Virus record (IMG/VR): IMGVR_UViG_3300012931_000048 | Span: 1-37,798 of that record | Strand: one strand, 5' to 3' | Length of the DNA: 37,798 nt | From: a virus | Part shown: positions 1-8,631 of the stretch, in pieces | Position numbering within the stretch: position 1 is the stretch's first letter | Layout of the letters: each line of letters starts with the position of its first letter | Notes under the pieces: model-generated | Seen by the model: the letters and a program-made list of their open reading frames with translations, nothing else | What the model was told of the DNA's origin: nothing | Database searches by the model: none | Program-made: the position numbers and the translations under genes

Positions 1-132
1 AATGGAACAAAACATACATCGAAAATGTATACACAGTCGGAATGGCAATCTGGCAAAGGTTGGCATTGCCTGGGTACTTACATTTACGGCGGAGAAGCAT
101 GGCTTATGCGTGGATATGAAAGGCAATTATAA
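1..132 (+). CDS. C-terminal end of a cut gene, probably the tail fibre
   Basis: Frame 1 is open from the first base to a TAA at 130-132 and gives 43 residues ending in ...LMRGYERQL, rich in Trp, Tyr and Gly (contains GTYIYGGEAW). The stop overlaps the ATG of the next gene (TAATG), as in the coupled phage operon that follows. An aromatic and Gly-rich C-terminus is typical of phage fibres. The other window edge cuts a plus-strand fibre gene, so this is plausibly its end in a circular or permuted genome; that join is inference. The overlapping frame-2 ORF at 2-202 is judged a shadow. Confidence 0.6.
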   Translation, partial: NGTKHTSKMYTQSEWQSGKGWHCLGTYIYGGEAWLMRGYERQL

Positions 133-1331
133 TGATAAAAAAATATTATTTATTATTTTGGGTTATGTTTTTTTGTTTAAATGGAAATTGTTTTACGTTT
201 AGTACAAGCAATACAGTAATAGCAAATGACGCTATTGCCCCATTTAGGGACACTCCATTGCTTGAAAATTATTTAGACAGTGAAAACATAGGAACTTTTT
301 ATCGATACGGAACGGCATCGGATACATATAGTGACGGGGACTATGATTATATCGATGGGAAAAATTATTATCGAGTTTTTTTTATGTGTGATTTTACAAT
401 TGATATAGATGAATCAGATATTACAGCATATACGGATGTGGTCTATCTCGTTTCTGTATTTAAACAAGTAGGGGTATTTTGGCAATTATATGCATCTGTT
501 TACGAAAATGTATGTACATTAGAGCCTGGTGAAGGATATTACGAAAACAATACATTAGCCTGCGTTTTTTTATTATCTGAAGATTTATTGGATAGTTTGG
601 ATAATATTCGATTCCGTCCGATGGCAGCGTTAATTATTGCGGATAATGTAGTTAGCGAGTATTATTATGGAAGTTATAGCAATTATATAATTGTTTCGCA
701 AACAAATACCCCTACATCCACCCCTACTTTTACCCCAACAAATACGTCTATGAGCACACCCACAGGCACGTGGACGCCCACACCAAATTACACATTTACA
801 CCTACTGTCACGCAATCAAGTGATTACCATTTCGACGCGAAGACAGTACATTATGCCCCAGAAGCACTGCAGTACATTGTGAGTGGGGATTCCCTCGATT
901 GTCATGCAATTGATAGTAGAAAAACTACAGATTACCCAGATTCGGATCGAAATATTTCTCATACATTTTCATTTCGTACAGGAGTGAGTGACATTGTACT
1001 ATCGTCTTCTGTAATAGGATTTTCACTGAAACCAGGACAGTCTAAGGATGTGACAACCACCATGTCAACAACCGGATTACCGGGAGGCACTTATTATTTT
1101 TACAGTGAAGTCTGGGGTCCGGGATCGTATGATCTTTACCCATCGGATAATACGGCACATGTGACTGTATACGTAATTACGGCCACTCCAACATATACAC
1201 CGACATATACACCAACAAGCACGTCTACGCCGACAGTAACGCCTACGCCGACGATGACTAATACGCCGTTGACAAGTTCAATTTGCAAAATAGTAGGGAC
1301 CGATGTATACTGGTTAGTTGTGGAGGAATAG
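132..1331 (+). CDS. Secreted protein with TPT linkers and CARDB-like domain
   Basis: 399 aa. An N-terminal signal-peptide-like stretch (MIKK, then about 15 hydrophobic residues) is followed by a globular acidic domain (about 23-188), a Thr-Pro linker (about 189-231), a beta-rich domain resembling CARDB adhesion modules (about 232-350; hydrophobic strands, a late GGTYYFYSEV and DLYPSDNTAHVTV), a second TPT linker (about 352-385) and a short tail. The order signal, globular, TPT, CARDB, TPT matches the N-terminal half of the fibre at the right edge, so the two look like architectural relatives. The start overlaps the previous stop and has GAAAGG upstream. It is probably a surface or virion-associated adhesin; no enzyme motif was seen. 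Confidence 0.8.
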   Translation: MIKKYYLLFWVMFFCLNGNCFTFSTSNTVIANDAIAPFRDTPLLENYLDSENIGTFYRYGTASDTYSDGDYDYIDGKNYYRVFFMCDFTIDIDESDITAYTDVVYLVSVFKQVGVFWQLYASVYENVCTLEPGEGYYENNTLACVFLLSEDLLDSLDNIRFRPMAALIIADNVVSEYYYGSYSNYIIVSQTNTPTSTPTFTPTNTSMSTPTGTWTPTPNYTFTPTVTQSSDYHFDAKTVHYAPEALQYIVSGDSLDCHAIDSRKTTDYPDSDRNISHTFSFRTGVSDIVLSSSVIGFSLKPGQSKDVTTTMSTTGLPGGTYYFYSEVWGPGSYDLYPSDNTAHVTVYVITATPTYTPTYTPTSTSTPTVTPTPTMTNTPLTSSICKIVGTDVYWLVVEE

Positions 1332-1333
1332 TT

Positions 1334-1570
1334 ATGACATTATTGATTTCTATATTATTAAGCATGATGTTGACATCCGGCGAATGTGAACCAATCGATT
1401 TGACAGACGAAATGGTGACGGGCATTACCGATTCAGGATTGGTAATTTTGAACGAGTTGCCAATTACCATAGATCCAAAATGCTGTATTATAATTATGAT
1501 TGCAAATAATTGCAGTAGCACAGTAAAAACAACTGATTTGGAAATAATCGATATAGGAGTAGCAGAATGA
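1334..1570 (+). CDS. Small secreted or membrane protein, unknown
   Basis: 78 aa from the ATG at 1334, chosen over the in-frame upstream start at 1283 because a TGGAGGAA ribosome-binding site lies directly before it and it does not overlap the previous gene. The N-terminus MTLLISILLSMMLTSGECEP looks like a signal peptide. The rest is short, beta-prone and has a paired-Cys stretch (DPKCC). Its stop overlaps the next start (ATGA-type coupling), placing it in the lysis/surface operon. No family recognised. Confidence 0.7.
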   Translation: MTLLISILLSMMLTSGECEPIDLTDEMVTGITDSGLVILNELPITIDPKCCIIIMIANNCSSTVKTTDLEIIDIGVAE

Positions 1571-1938
1571 AAATAAAAACAATAATTTTATTATGTTTAT
1601 TGACTGAGGTTGCTTTTGGACAAGATGTATCCACTCCAGTAATAAGCGATGCAACAATATCTATTGCTGATTTACAAATAAAAAATGCCAGTAACGAGGA
1701 AACCATTTCTGTGTTATCACAAAAATTGCGTGATAACACAGACGAGATAAAGTACCTAACTTATCGTATTCAGGATCTAGGTGAAAAAATAATGGGATTA
1801 TATCGAGTATTTCGGCAAATTTCGGAATCAATTGATACTTTAAAAAATGTAGAAGAAAGAGAAAAATTTTTACAAAACTTAAAACAAATTTGTTTTACTA
1901 TAATTTATCAGGAAATTCAGACTGGAGAAAAAAAATGA
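1567..1938 (+). CDS. Small secreted coiled-coil protein
   Basis: 123 aa. A clear Sec-type signal (MKIKTIILLCLLTEVAFGQD, likely cut after the Gly near residue 19) is followed by an alpha-helical, heptad-like region (about 45-115, with SEETISVLSQKLRDNTDEI-type spacing). It overlaps the preceding stop by ATGA and the following transglycosylase start by ATGA. A short periplasmic coiled coil beside a transglycosylase and a lipoprotein could be a spanin-like component, but nothing diagnostic is visible; a virion-associated adaptor is equally possible. Confidence 0.7.
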   Translation: MKIKTIILLCLLTEVAFGQDVSTPVISDATISIADLQIKNASNEETISVLSQKLRDNTDEIKYLTYRIQDLGEKIMGLYRVFRQISESIDTLKNVEEREKFLQNLKQICFTIIYQEIQTGEKK

Positions 1939-2471
1939 CGAATGCAATATTTAACAATGTGATTGACAGATTTAATATTCACAAATTAAATATACGTGAT
2001 ATTTCCAAAGAATATGGATTGGATCCGTATTTGGTTGCAGCAATCTGCTGGCAGGAATCAGGATTTTTATCTCATTCATCGGCATATGAGGATGAATTTT
2101 ATAAAAGATATATTCGCAATAGAAGCAAAACATTTTTGAAAAGACTATATCCAAAATTAGGGGATGATATTGAGATAGAAAAAAGACAACTAGCCACTTC
2201 ATGGGGACTCATGCAGGTTATGGGAGAAACGGCAAGAGAATTAGGTTTTCGCGGAGAATTAAAAGAATTATATAATTCTGATGGTTTAAAATATGGATGC
2301 CTATATCTGTGTGATAGGATAAAGATTTATCATCAGATTGATACGGTTTTATCCGCATACAATGCCGGTACTCCAACGGCGAAAAATAGAGACCTTTATG
2401 TAGTCCCAGTATTGAACAAACAAGAAATTTTGAAAGAAGAAAAGGTTGTGATAGAATGCTTTGGAAAATAA
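1935..2471 (+). CDS. Lytic transglycosylase (SLT/goose-lysozyme fold)
   Basis: 178 aa from the ATG at 1935, which overlaps the previous TGA and follows a GGAGAAAAA ribosome-binding site; the in-frame ATG at 1890 lies inside the previous gene. Family motifs are visible: catalytic Glu41 in CWQESGF, the SWGLMQVM block at 89-96, and the AYNAG block at 141-145. This is the standard SLT order for cleavage of the MurNAc-GlcNAc bond with 1,6-anhydro product. There is no signal peptide, so it either needs a holin or is carried in the virion. It sits in the surface/lysis operon next to an amidase-like gene. An insertion of about 45 residues separates the first two motifs. Confidence 0.88.
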   Translation: MTNAIFNNVIDRFNIHKLNIRDISKEYGLDPYLVAAICWQESGFLSHSSAYEDEFYKRYIRNRSKTFLKRLYPKLGDDIEIEKRQLATSWGLMQVMGETARELGFRGELKELYNSDGLKYGCLYLCDRIKIYHQIDTVLSAYNAGTPTAKNRDLYVVPVLNKQEILKEEKVVIECFGK

Positions 2472-2848
2472 TAATTATCACGATGGCGATTGGTTTGATC
2501 GGATGTTCTGCATTTACTTTGCGCACGGCGAGAATTCAGAATGTTGAGCATGATCTAATTATCCGGGAAATAGCGGCCGGTGCACAGATGCAGGCTGGTG
2601 ACGGGACGACGATATCAGCCACACTTAGCGAGTCGGTAACTGGATCTGATCCAGTTACGATCGATGCAACGGGAGACGGTGTGGCTGGTATTTCTCGATG
2701 GTGGATTGGGAGTGTATCTGGGAGCGTAATTATTGAGAGAATATTGACAGATGCCCAGAACGTACCTATCCCTGAGGCATTGGGAAAACTCTATACTCCG
2801 GCGATATTTTCTGAAACAGTAAGATCATCTACAGGAGGAGGAAAATGA
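2456..2848 (+). CDS. Predicted lipoprotein
   Basis: 130 aa. MLWKIIIITMAIGLIGCSAF is a lipoprotein signal with lipobox L-I-G-C, lipidated Cys17. The mature part is beta-rich and Ser/Thr/Gly-rich (GTTISATLSESVTGSDPVTI). It overlaps the transglycosylase 3' end by 16 bp and the next gene by ATGA. A phage lipoprotein in a lysis cluster is often an outer spanin, but this one is not Pro-rich and has no obvious inner-membrane partner except possibly the coiled-coil protein at 1567-1938. The function is unproven. Confidence 0.72.
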   Translation: MLWKIIIITMAIGLIGCSAFTLRTARIQNVEHDLIIREIAAGAQMQAGDGTTISATLSESVTGSDPVTIDATGDGVAGISRWWIGSVSGSVIIERILTDAQNVPIPEALGKLYTPAIFSETVRSSTGGGK

Positions 2849-3393
2849 ATACATTTAAAACTAAAAATCAGATGAAACATTTAATTGAAAAAACAGATAA
2901 TATTTCCATAATACTTACGGATTATTTAAGATCTTCTGTTTTTTCATGGGGAATACGACATCATACGCATAATAGATATACACATGCTATGATCCAATAT
3001 GGACCAAATCATGTGGCAGAACAACAAAATATATTTCAGCGGGCGGATATGACAAAATATTTAAATGGAGATTACAGGATAAAAAGAATTACTATGCCAT
3101 ATATTAATTCTAAACTAAAATATTGGGATATTAATGAAAATATAGAAACATTGTTAAAAATTCAACCAAAATATGATTGGGGAGGGTTTTTTGGATTTAT
3201 ATTTAATATACAAAAAATTACTCAAATTTCTTACAGATATTTTTGTTCAGAAATTGTTCTTACAATATTGAAAAACTCGGGATTATACACAGGGGATGTC
3301 TGTATATCTCCTGGAGATATTGATAAATTGATAATGAATGAATCATCCTGTTTACCCGTAGAGGATATTCATGTGTTTGATCCAACGTATTAA
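2845..3393 (+). CDS. YiiX-like permuted papain/NlpC-P60 amidase
   Basis: 182 aa. The permuted order of the YaeF/YiiX (C92-like) cysteine peptidases is visible: His47 in RYTHAMIQYG first, and the nucleophile Cys134 in YFCSEIV later, preceded by a YDWGGFFGF stretch. These enzymes hydrolyse amide or thioester bonds of peptidoglycan stem peptides or lipids. No signal peptide. It starts ATGA-coupled to the lipoprotein with an AGGAGGAGGAAA ribosome-binding site. Together with the transglycosylase it forms a plausible wall-degrading pair. The His and Cys are visible; the third polar residue is not assigned. Confidence 0.72.
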   Translation: MNTFKTKNQMKHLIEKTDNISIILTDYLRSSVFSWGIRHHTHNRYTHAMIQYGPNHVAEQQNIFQRADMTKYLNGDYRIKRITMPYINSKLKYWDINENIETLLKIQPKYDWGGFFGFIFNIQKITQISYRYFCSEIVLTILKNSGLYTGDVCISPGDIDKLIMNESSCLPVEDIHVFDPTY

Positions 3394-3406
3394 TAGGAAT
3401 AAAAAA

Positions 3407-3976
3407 ATGAGAATTCCAAAATCAATAATTGAGGCGGCAGATAAAATAATTGCAAAATCAATTGAAGAGGGTAATAATTCGAAAATACTTAGATCAAAAT
3501 ATTTAATTGTTCAAATTTTGAACAGGAGATATAATGGAAATAATAGTGAAAATGGAATTGCTAATGCGTTAGGGATAGATCGCATGTCTGTAAATAGGAT
3601 TATAAAAAGGGGAGTAAAAAATCCAAAGTCAGCAGCCGGAATTTTTGCAAAATATTGGTTTCGATTATTTGAAGAGGCAGAAGAAATTATGTTAAATCAA
3701 CTGACAAAAAGGGGAATCGATGTAAAAACGCCAACAAAAGAAAAAATTGAAATTCTTCGTTTTCAGCGTCCTTATAAGTATCAATACGACCCGACGGGGA
3801 AAAGTCATCAAGGAAATCAAACGCTACAAATAACGAATAACTACTATTCCCCAGAAGTACTAAAGGCTGTACAATCAATTATAGATTTGCCAAAAGAACA
3901 GAGAAAATTGGCATTTGAAGAATTAAACGAAATAATTATAGAGCCAGATTTGGAAATTATCAATGAAAAAACTTGA
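3407..3976 (+). CDS. Small terminase subunit-like HTH protein
   Basis: 189 aa from the ATG at 3407, chosen over 3371, which lies inside the previous gene; TAGGAA lies upstream. Residues about 35-75 form a helix-turn-helix (NGIANALGIDRMSVNRIIKRG), as in DNA-recognising small terminases. The remainder is helical and ends with an acidic tail. It directly precedes and overlaps the large terminase by 14 bp. Role: recognition of the packaging site and recruitment of the large subunit. The call rests on HTH plus position; a general transcription factor is the alternative. Confidence 0.72.
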   Translation: MRIPKSIIEAADKIIAKSIEEGNNSKILRSKYLIVQILNRRYNGNNSENGIANALGIDRMSVNRIIKRGVKNPKSAAGIFAKYWFRLFEEAEEIMLNQLTKRGIDVKTPTKEKIEILRFQRPYKYQYDPTGKSHQGNQTLQITNNYYSPEVLKAVQSIIDLPKEQRKLAFEELNEIIIEPDLEIINEKT

Positions 3977-5492
3977 TTTTTCTTCGATTGATAAGATGCA
4001 AGCAAGGGAAATATTTTCCATCGCAAAGATAGCGGTGGCGGAAAAAGAACGTTTTAACAAAATACAAGATTTTGTTCCCAATCCGAGTCAATTGGAATTT
4101 TTTAAAAATACCAAAATTTATGACGAAATATTGCTATCATGGGCAAACCGGACTGGAAAAACTTGGGCAGTGGGTGCTATTATTTATTATCATCTTACTG
4201 GAAATTATCCAGATTGGTGGCCGGGAAGAAAATTTGATAGACCAGTTCGTGTAATGATTATGGGGTTAACCAGAAATGCATTACGGGAATCAGCGCAGAG
4301 AATTTTATTGGACGAATATCAAACCGGAGAGTATGGATCGGGAGTGATTCCAAAACATGTCTATGAAAAGTGTGAATTTAAATGGTCAAAGGATGATAAT
4401 TACTGCGTTGATTTCATACGCGTTCCTTATAAATCAGGGGGAAAATCTTATGTATTATTTACTACTCAACAGGTTGATTGGAAATCAATCCAAGGGACCG
4501 AATTCGATATATGCTGGGCAGATGAGCAATTAGAGGGTGTTATCCAGGAAAAAGGGGCTCCGCCAAGGCATTACAGTCAGTTTTTACGAGCAACGGCCAC
4601 AAATTTGGATGATCGTTTGATTATTCTTTCTGCAACTCCGGAAAATGGACGATTACCAATATTTGATTATTTTGAACAAACAAATAAGCGTAAACGGCTC
4701 ATTCATTATGCAACGTTATATGATGCACATTATTCTGTAGAAAAAGCGGATTCAATTAGAGATTCATATCCAGAGTATGAATGGGATTACCGAGTCTATG
4801 GGCGCCCAAGAATAGGTACGGGTTTAGTTTACCGATTTACAAGAGAATTACTTTTTTGCAAACCGTTTGAAATTCCAAAACATTGGCGTAGGCTTGGAGC
4901 ATTTGATTTTGGAAGAAAAGCGTCAAAAACAGCAGTAGTATGGATTACAAAAGATCCAGCATCAGGTATTTATTATTTTTATGACACGGATTGGAAGCGT
5001 GAATCTGATCCAATCGATATAGTACCGATGGTGAAAAAACGTGACCAGGATGCGGGATTTTGTATACCCTATGCCTGGCCGAAGGATGGCGCTCAATGTG
5101 AGCGTAGCACAGGTAATCAGGTAGCAAAGATTTATGCAGATTTAGGGGTACGGATGTTAGGAGAATGCGCTTATATGGTAGGACAGGATGGGAAGAAATC
5201 CGATTCTGTAGAGGCTGGAGTATCCCTGATTCAAGGTCTAATGGATGCTGGTTTATTGAGAATTTTTGATACCCCGGAAAATCAGGTGTTTAACGAGGAA
5301 TTGAGTTTTTATTGCCGGGATGAAAATAATAAAATAAAAAAAAGTTTAACGCGTGATCCGCATCATTTGGATGCAGCACGCTATGGAATGGTTATGTTTG
5401 AGCGGTTTGCATATTCATCAGGAAAATCTTATCATGGACAAATAGTTCCAATGACTATAAAAATTCAAAAGGGAATTTTTCATGGAAATTGA
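3963..5492 (+). CDS. terL: Large terminase subunit (ATPase and nuclease)
   Basis: 509 aa, typical length. The ATPase has a deviant Walker A (WANRTGKT, 60-67; Trp replaces the usual first Gly/Ala), Walker B ICWADE (Asp187, Glu188) and the coupling motif ILSATPENG (221-229). The RNase H-like nuclease has acidic residues Asp315 (GAFDFGRK), Asp375 (WPKDG) and Asp470 (HHLDAARYG). It packages DNA into the prohead through the portal encoded at 5698. It starts inside the end of the small subunit gene, with overlapping frames. The next small gene begins 9 bp after its stop. Confidence 0.93.
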   Translation: MKKLDFSSIDKMQAREIFSIAKIAVAEKERFNKIQDFVPNPSQLEFFKNTKIYDEILLSWANRTGKTWAVGAIIYYHLTGNYPDWWPGRKFDRPVRVMIMGLTRNALRESAQRILLDEYQTGEYGSGVIPKHVYEKCEFKWSKDDNYCVDFIRVPYKSGGKSYVLFTTQQVDWKSIQGTEFDICWADEQLEGVIQEKGAPPRHYSQFLRATATNLDDRLIILSATPENGRLPIFDYFEQTNKRKRLIHYATLYDAHYSVEKADSIRDSYPEYEWDYRVYGRPRIGTGLVYRFTRELLFCKPFEIPKHWRRLGAFDFGRKASKTAVVWITKDPASGIYYFYDTDWKRESDPIDIVPMVKKRDQDAGFCIPYAWPKDGAQCERSTGNQVAKIYADLGVRMLGECAYMVGQDGKKSDSVEAGVSLIQGLMDAGLLRIFDTPENQVFNEELSFYCRDENNKIKKSLTRDPHHLDAARYGMVMFERFAYSSGKSYHGQIVPMTIKIQKGIFHGN

Positions 5493-5500
5493 GGAAAAAT

Positions 5501-5695
5501 ATGGACTGGTTTATGCCATCTTCAAAAGTTGATACAGTTTTGCCACCTTCTACCGCTGGATATGGTGAGTCGGAGTTGGAAAAAGATTTAGCGAGGAGAA
5601 AGCGATATGGATCATTGATCCTTACCGGAAATCAAGGTGTGACAGATAATATGAATGATACAAATAATGATACTAGAAAAATGTTTGGGGTATAA
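5501..5695 (+). CDS. Small protein between terminase and portal
   Basis: 64 aa from the ATG at 5501 with GAGGAAAAAT upstream; an alternative TTG at 5489 overlaps terL and is less likely. It begins MDWFMPSSK and has a charged middle (ESELEKDLARRKR) then GSLILTGNQGV. Small proteins with an (R)-x-ILTG-QG type stretch sit in this position in many tailed phages; their role is not established. It ends two bases before the portal start. Confidence 0.7.
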   Translation: MDWFMPSSKVDTVLPPSTAGYGESELEKDLARRKRYGSLILTGNQGVTDNMNDTNNDTRKMFGV

Positions 5696-5697
5696 TT

Positions 5698-7338
5698 ATG
5701 AAAGTAGACGATTTGATTTCACTACAAGGTAAATTGGCGGAAAACCAAGCCCAGTGGAAGAATATGTGGGATACCGTTTCCATGTATGTTTTACCGGATG
5801 TAAAAGATATTTGGACGACATCTCGAGGACCAAGCGCATCTATCCATCCCGAATGTTTGGATTCCACCGCTCAGGCAGCAAATTTGCTTTTGGCTTCTTC
5901 GATGCATATGTCATTTACTTCGGATGCATCTGAGTGGTTTCGGATGCGTATACGGGATTCAGCATTGATGAAATCAATGGCCGTTAGGGAATATTGCCAA
6001 GAAGTAACCAGGAGAATTTATGATGCTTGTTTAATGAGTAATTTTTATCAAACAATGTTTACCGGATGGCTTACATTACCGGCATTTGGGACGTCAGCCA
6101 TGTTTATCGAGGATCGGGAAAATGACGGAATTTTACGGACACGATCCGTACCAATATATAATGTTTTTCCGGCTGAAAATTGGGATGGATTGATAGATAC
6201 TGTATTTATAAAAGATAGGTTTACAATTTATAAGATCGTTCAACGATGGCCGGGATCCAAGGAATTATCTTCAATTAAACAGGATTATGAAAAAAATCCA
6301 TTCAAAGAATTGGAAGTTTTACATTATGTTGGGCCATCCGAAGGATGGACAATGGCAGATAAAGAAAATAAATATGTTAGTATATATATACTAAATAGGG
6401 ATAGCCGAGATATATTAAATAAAGTTGGTAATGAATATGAAGGGTATAGGGAATTTCCCTATTTAGTGGATAGATGGAATGTATTGCCTGGTGAAGTATT
6501 CGGTATCGGTCCTGGAATTTATATTCTACCAACAATTCTGTCGTTGATGAAGACGACTGAAATAAAATATGAAGCCCTGGGAATGGTTATCAATCCCCCA
6601 GTAGCTTCTACAGAGGACAACATCCAGGCAATTGGAGAAAATGGAAAGATTGGTCCTGGAGTTCAATTGATTATGAGGGATTTGAATAATTCAAAACCTT
6701 GGATAACCGGAGCAAATATTCCCATCGCTGAATTATCTGAGGAAAAATTGAGGGATCAAATAAATAAAATGTGGTTTGTAAATGAATTGATGTTGTCTCC
6801 GGATCGACCTGAAATGACGGCATATGAGACAGCTAAGCGTGTTGAGTTAGTTCATCGTCTTTTAGGCCCAGTTTCAAATAGAATTCAGAGAGAAAGATTA
6901 AATCCTGCAATTGAAAGAATTTTTGGGATATTGCAACGTGCAAAAAAATTACCAAATTTGCCCGAAGAATTAATTTATGCTATGAAGGAAGAAAAAGATA
7001 TTTTAGATATTGAATATGTATCTCCGTTGGCTCGTGCCCAACGGTATAACGAGGTGCAAAGTGCTCAAGAACTTATTTCGATTGTTATTCAAGCGGCTCA
7101 ACTCGATCCTATCTATCTGGAAAAAATTAAATTCACAGATTATATTGATTTTGTTGCCGAACGTACCGGCGTACCCGTTTCTATACTCGCGTCAAGTAAA
7201 GAATTTCAAGCCATTAAAGAAGCCAAGGCACGGCAGGCAGCGCAACAAGCGCAATTGCAACAATTGGAAACGGCTGGCGGGGCGGCTCAGCGATTTAGCA
7301 GGGCCGCACAAGGGATGAAGCAATCAGGTATGATGTAA
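5698..7338 (+). CDS. Portal / head-to-tail connector protein
   Basis: 546 aa, the usual size for the head-to-tail connecting protein family of T7/BPP-1-like podoviruses. The N-terminus (DVLPDVKDI... DSTAQAANLLLASSMHMSF) and central region (ELMLSPDRPEMTAYETAKRVE, then PVSNRIQRERLNPAIERIFGIL) fit that family, in which a long helical stem is followed by a Gln/Ala-rich C-terminal helix (here about 505-535). It forms the dodecameric ring through which DNA is packaged and ejected. It follows terminase and precedes scaffold and capsid in canonical order. Confidence 0.88.
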   Translation: MKVDDLISLQGKLAENQAQWKNMWDTVSMYVLPDVKDIWTTSRGPSASIHPECLDSTAQAANLLLASSMHMSFTSDASEWFRMRIRDSALMKSMAVREYCQEVTRRIYDACLMSNFYQTMFTGWLTLPAFGTSAMFIEDRENDGILRTRSVPIYNVFPAENWDGLIDTVFIKDRFTIYKIVQRWPGSKELSSIKQDYEKNPFKELEVLHYVGPSEGWTMADKENKYVSIYILNRDSRDILNKVGNEYEGYREFPYLVDRWNVLPGEVFGIGPGIYILPTILSLMKTTEIKYEALGMVINPPVASTEDNIQAIGENGKIGPGVQLIMRDLNNSKPWITGANIPIAELSEEKLRDQINKMWFVNELMLSPDRPEMTAYETAKRVELVHRLLGPVSNRIQRERLNPAIERIFGILQRAKKLPNLPEELIYAMKEEKDILDIEYVSPLARAQRYNEVQSAQELISIVIQAAQLDPIYLEKIKFTDYIDFVAERTGVPVSILASSKEFQAIKEAKARQAAQQAQLQQLETAGGAAQRFSRAAQGMKQSGMM

Positions 7339-7361
7339 TTTTTTATTGAAAGGATAAAATT

Positions 7362-7604
7362 ATGCAGCCCGATTTCATTAATGCCGCAACTCAATCAATG
7401 ACGCCATTTATGCAATACGGTTTTGCTGGTTTTGCATTTGTACAGTTCTTGGCATTTGTATGGATTGCGTATAAGGCGGTAATGGTGATCGCGGAAAATA
7501 CGCAAGTCATAAAACAACTAAATGAACGAGATTTGGAAAGCACACGGAAGATAGATGAAATCCGAGACCATGTCATCCGGATGGATTTAGTTAAGGAACG
7601 ATAA
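7362..7604 (+). CDS. Small membrane protein, possible holin
   Basis: 80 aa with one strong transmembrane helix (about 18-42, GFAGFAFVQFLAFVWIAYKAVMVI) followed by a charged coiled coil (NTQVIKQLNERDLESTRKIDEI). AAAGGATAAAATT precedes the start. It lies between portal and the Bbp19-like gene, an unusual place for a holin but one where small membrane proteins occur in related podoviruses. The single-helix plus coiled-coil layout resembles XhlA-type or small class III holins. The function is tentative. Confidence 0.65.
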   Translation: MQPDFINAATQSMTPFMQYGFAGFAFVQFLAFVWIAYKAVMVIAENTQVIKQLNERDLESTRKIDEIRDHVIRMDLVKER

Positions 7605-7822
7605 TGAAATCAGCGTCAGAAATAATGAATAATCGTAAAAAAGTAAAAACAGCCTATAGACAGTTATTTGAATCATCTGATGGACGTATCGTATTAGATG
7701 ATTTAGCAGATGAAGCAGGGGATGGAAGAGATATTTTTTCTCCTAATGCAAATAAAACCAATTATGCTGTTGGAAAACGCGCATTATTGGTGTATATTAA
7801 AAAAATGATGAAGGAAGAATAA
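7604..7822 (+). CDS. Bbp19-like phage protein
   Basis: 72 aa. YRQLFESSDGRIVLDDLADEAG followed by VGKRALLVYIKKMM matches the conserved pattern of the Bbp19-like domain of BPP-1-type podoviruses (F-x-S-x-DG-x-x-V-L-x-D-L ... G-x-R-x-x-x-x-Y-I-x-x). The start overlaps the previous stop by one base. The family has no established activity but lies consistently between portal and scaffold, so a head-assembly role is inferred. Confidence 0.8.
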   Translation: MKSASEIMNNRKKVKTAYRQLFESSDGRIVLDDLADEAGDGRDIFSPNANKTNYAVGKRALLVYIKKMMKEE

Positions 7823-7824
7823 CA

Positions 7825-8631
7825 ATGGATAATCAATCGACGGATAATTCAACATCACAAGTAAATGATTTTGTTGGTATGCTTTCTACAGAATTACAAA
7901 ATCATCCATCAGCGTCAAAATTTAAAGGTAAGAGCGCGAGTGATGTTTTCCAATCATATACGAATTTGGAAAGTTTGATAAACAAAAAACAAGAAGGACT
8001 AATAAGAATTCCAGGGGAGAATGCATCAAATGATGAGAAAAAAACATTTTATCGATCACTAGGTGTACCAGATAAACCGGAAGATTATTCAGCCCCGGAT
8101 TTTGAAGATTTATATGAGTCTTTACCTGGAGGGAAAAACTGGAAACCTCATCAAGGCATGGATACCTGGTTCAGAAAACAAGCACATGAACTAGGATTAA
8201 CACCTAAGCAATTTGAAAAATTATATAAAAATCAAATTGCTTTTACGATTTCTGAACAAAAAAATATAAACGAAAATATGAAACAATATACCAAAAAAAT
8301 ATTTGGTGACAAATATGATGACGCAATCAAAACAGCAAATCGCGCCTTGGATAAAATGACAAAAGATCAACAAGACCAACTAAAAAATGATGTTGGAATT
8401 GATCCAAAAATAACGATGATTCTTTCTACTTTTGGAAAAAATTTAGGAGAAAGTCAATCTCCAGATGGATCGGGATCTTCGATGGCATCTGGGCAAACAC
8501 TGATTGAATTGAAAAAAAGACGAGATGAAATTAGAAATACAAAAGAATATCGAAACGGAAATGCAAAAACACCAGAAGTAATTGAGGTAAACAAGATTAC
8601 GCAAAAAATCGTTGCACTTGAAAGAAAATAA
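7825..8631 (+). CDS. Scaffold-like protein
   Basis: 268 aa, hydrophilic and charged, directly before the major capsid gene. It has the layout of podoviral scaffolds and phage proteins containing an LGVPDKPEDYSAPDFE segment (about 82-98, here SLGVPDKPEDYSAPDF), a helical region with HELGLTPKQFEKLYKNQIAF, and a basic C-terminus (RDEIRNTKEYRNGNAKT... KIVALERK) suited to capsid binding. It would template prohead assembly and then leave. Identification rests on position, composition and the P-x-x-YSAPDF segment. Confidence 0.8.
   Translation: MDNQSTDNSTSQVNDFVGMLSTELQNHPSASKFKGKSASDVFQSYTNLESLINKKQEGLIRIPGENASNDEKKTFYRSLGVPDKPEDYSAPDFEDLYESLPGGKNWKPHQGMDTWFRKQAHELGLTPKQFEKLYKNQIAFTISEQKNINENMKQYTKKIFGDKYDDAIKTANRALDKMTKDQQDQLKNDVGIDPKITMILSTFGKNLGESQSPDGSGSSMASGQTLIELKKRRDEIRNTKEYRNGNAKTPEVIEVNKITQKIVALERK

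Noticed and set aside
2-202. 66-aa ORF in frame 2 at the left edge
   Set aside because: Overlaps the frame-1 C-terminal tail and the signal peptide of the next gene; no ribosome-binding site.
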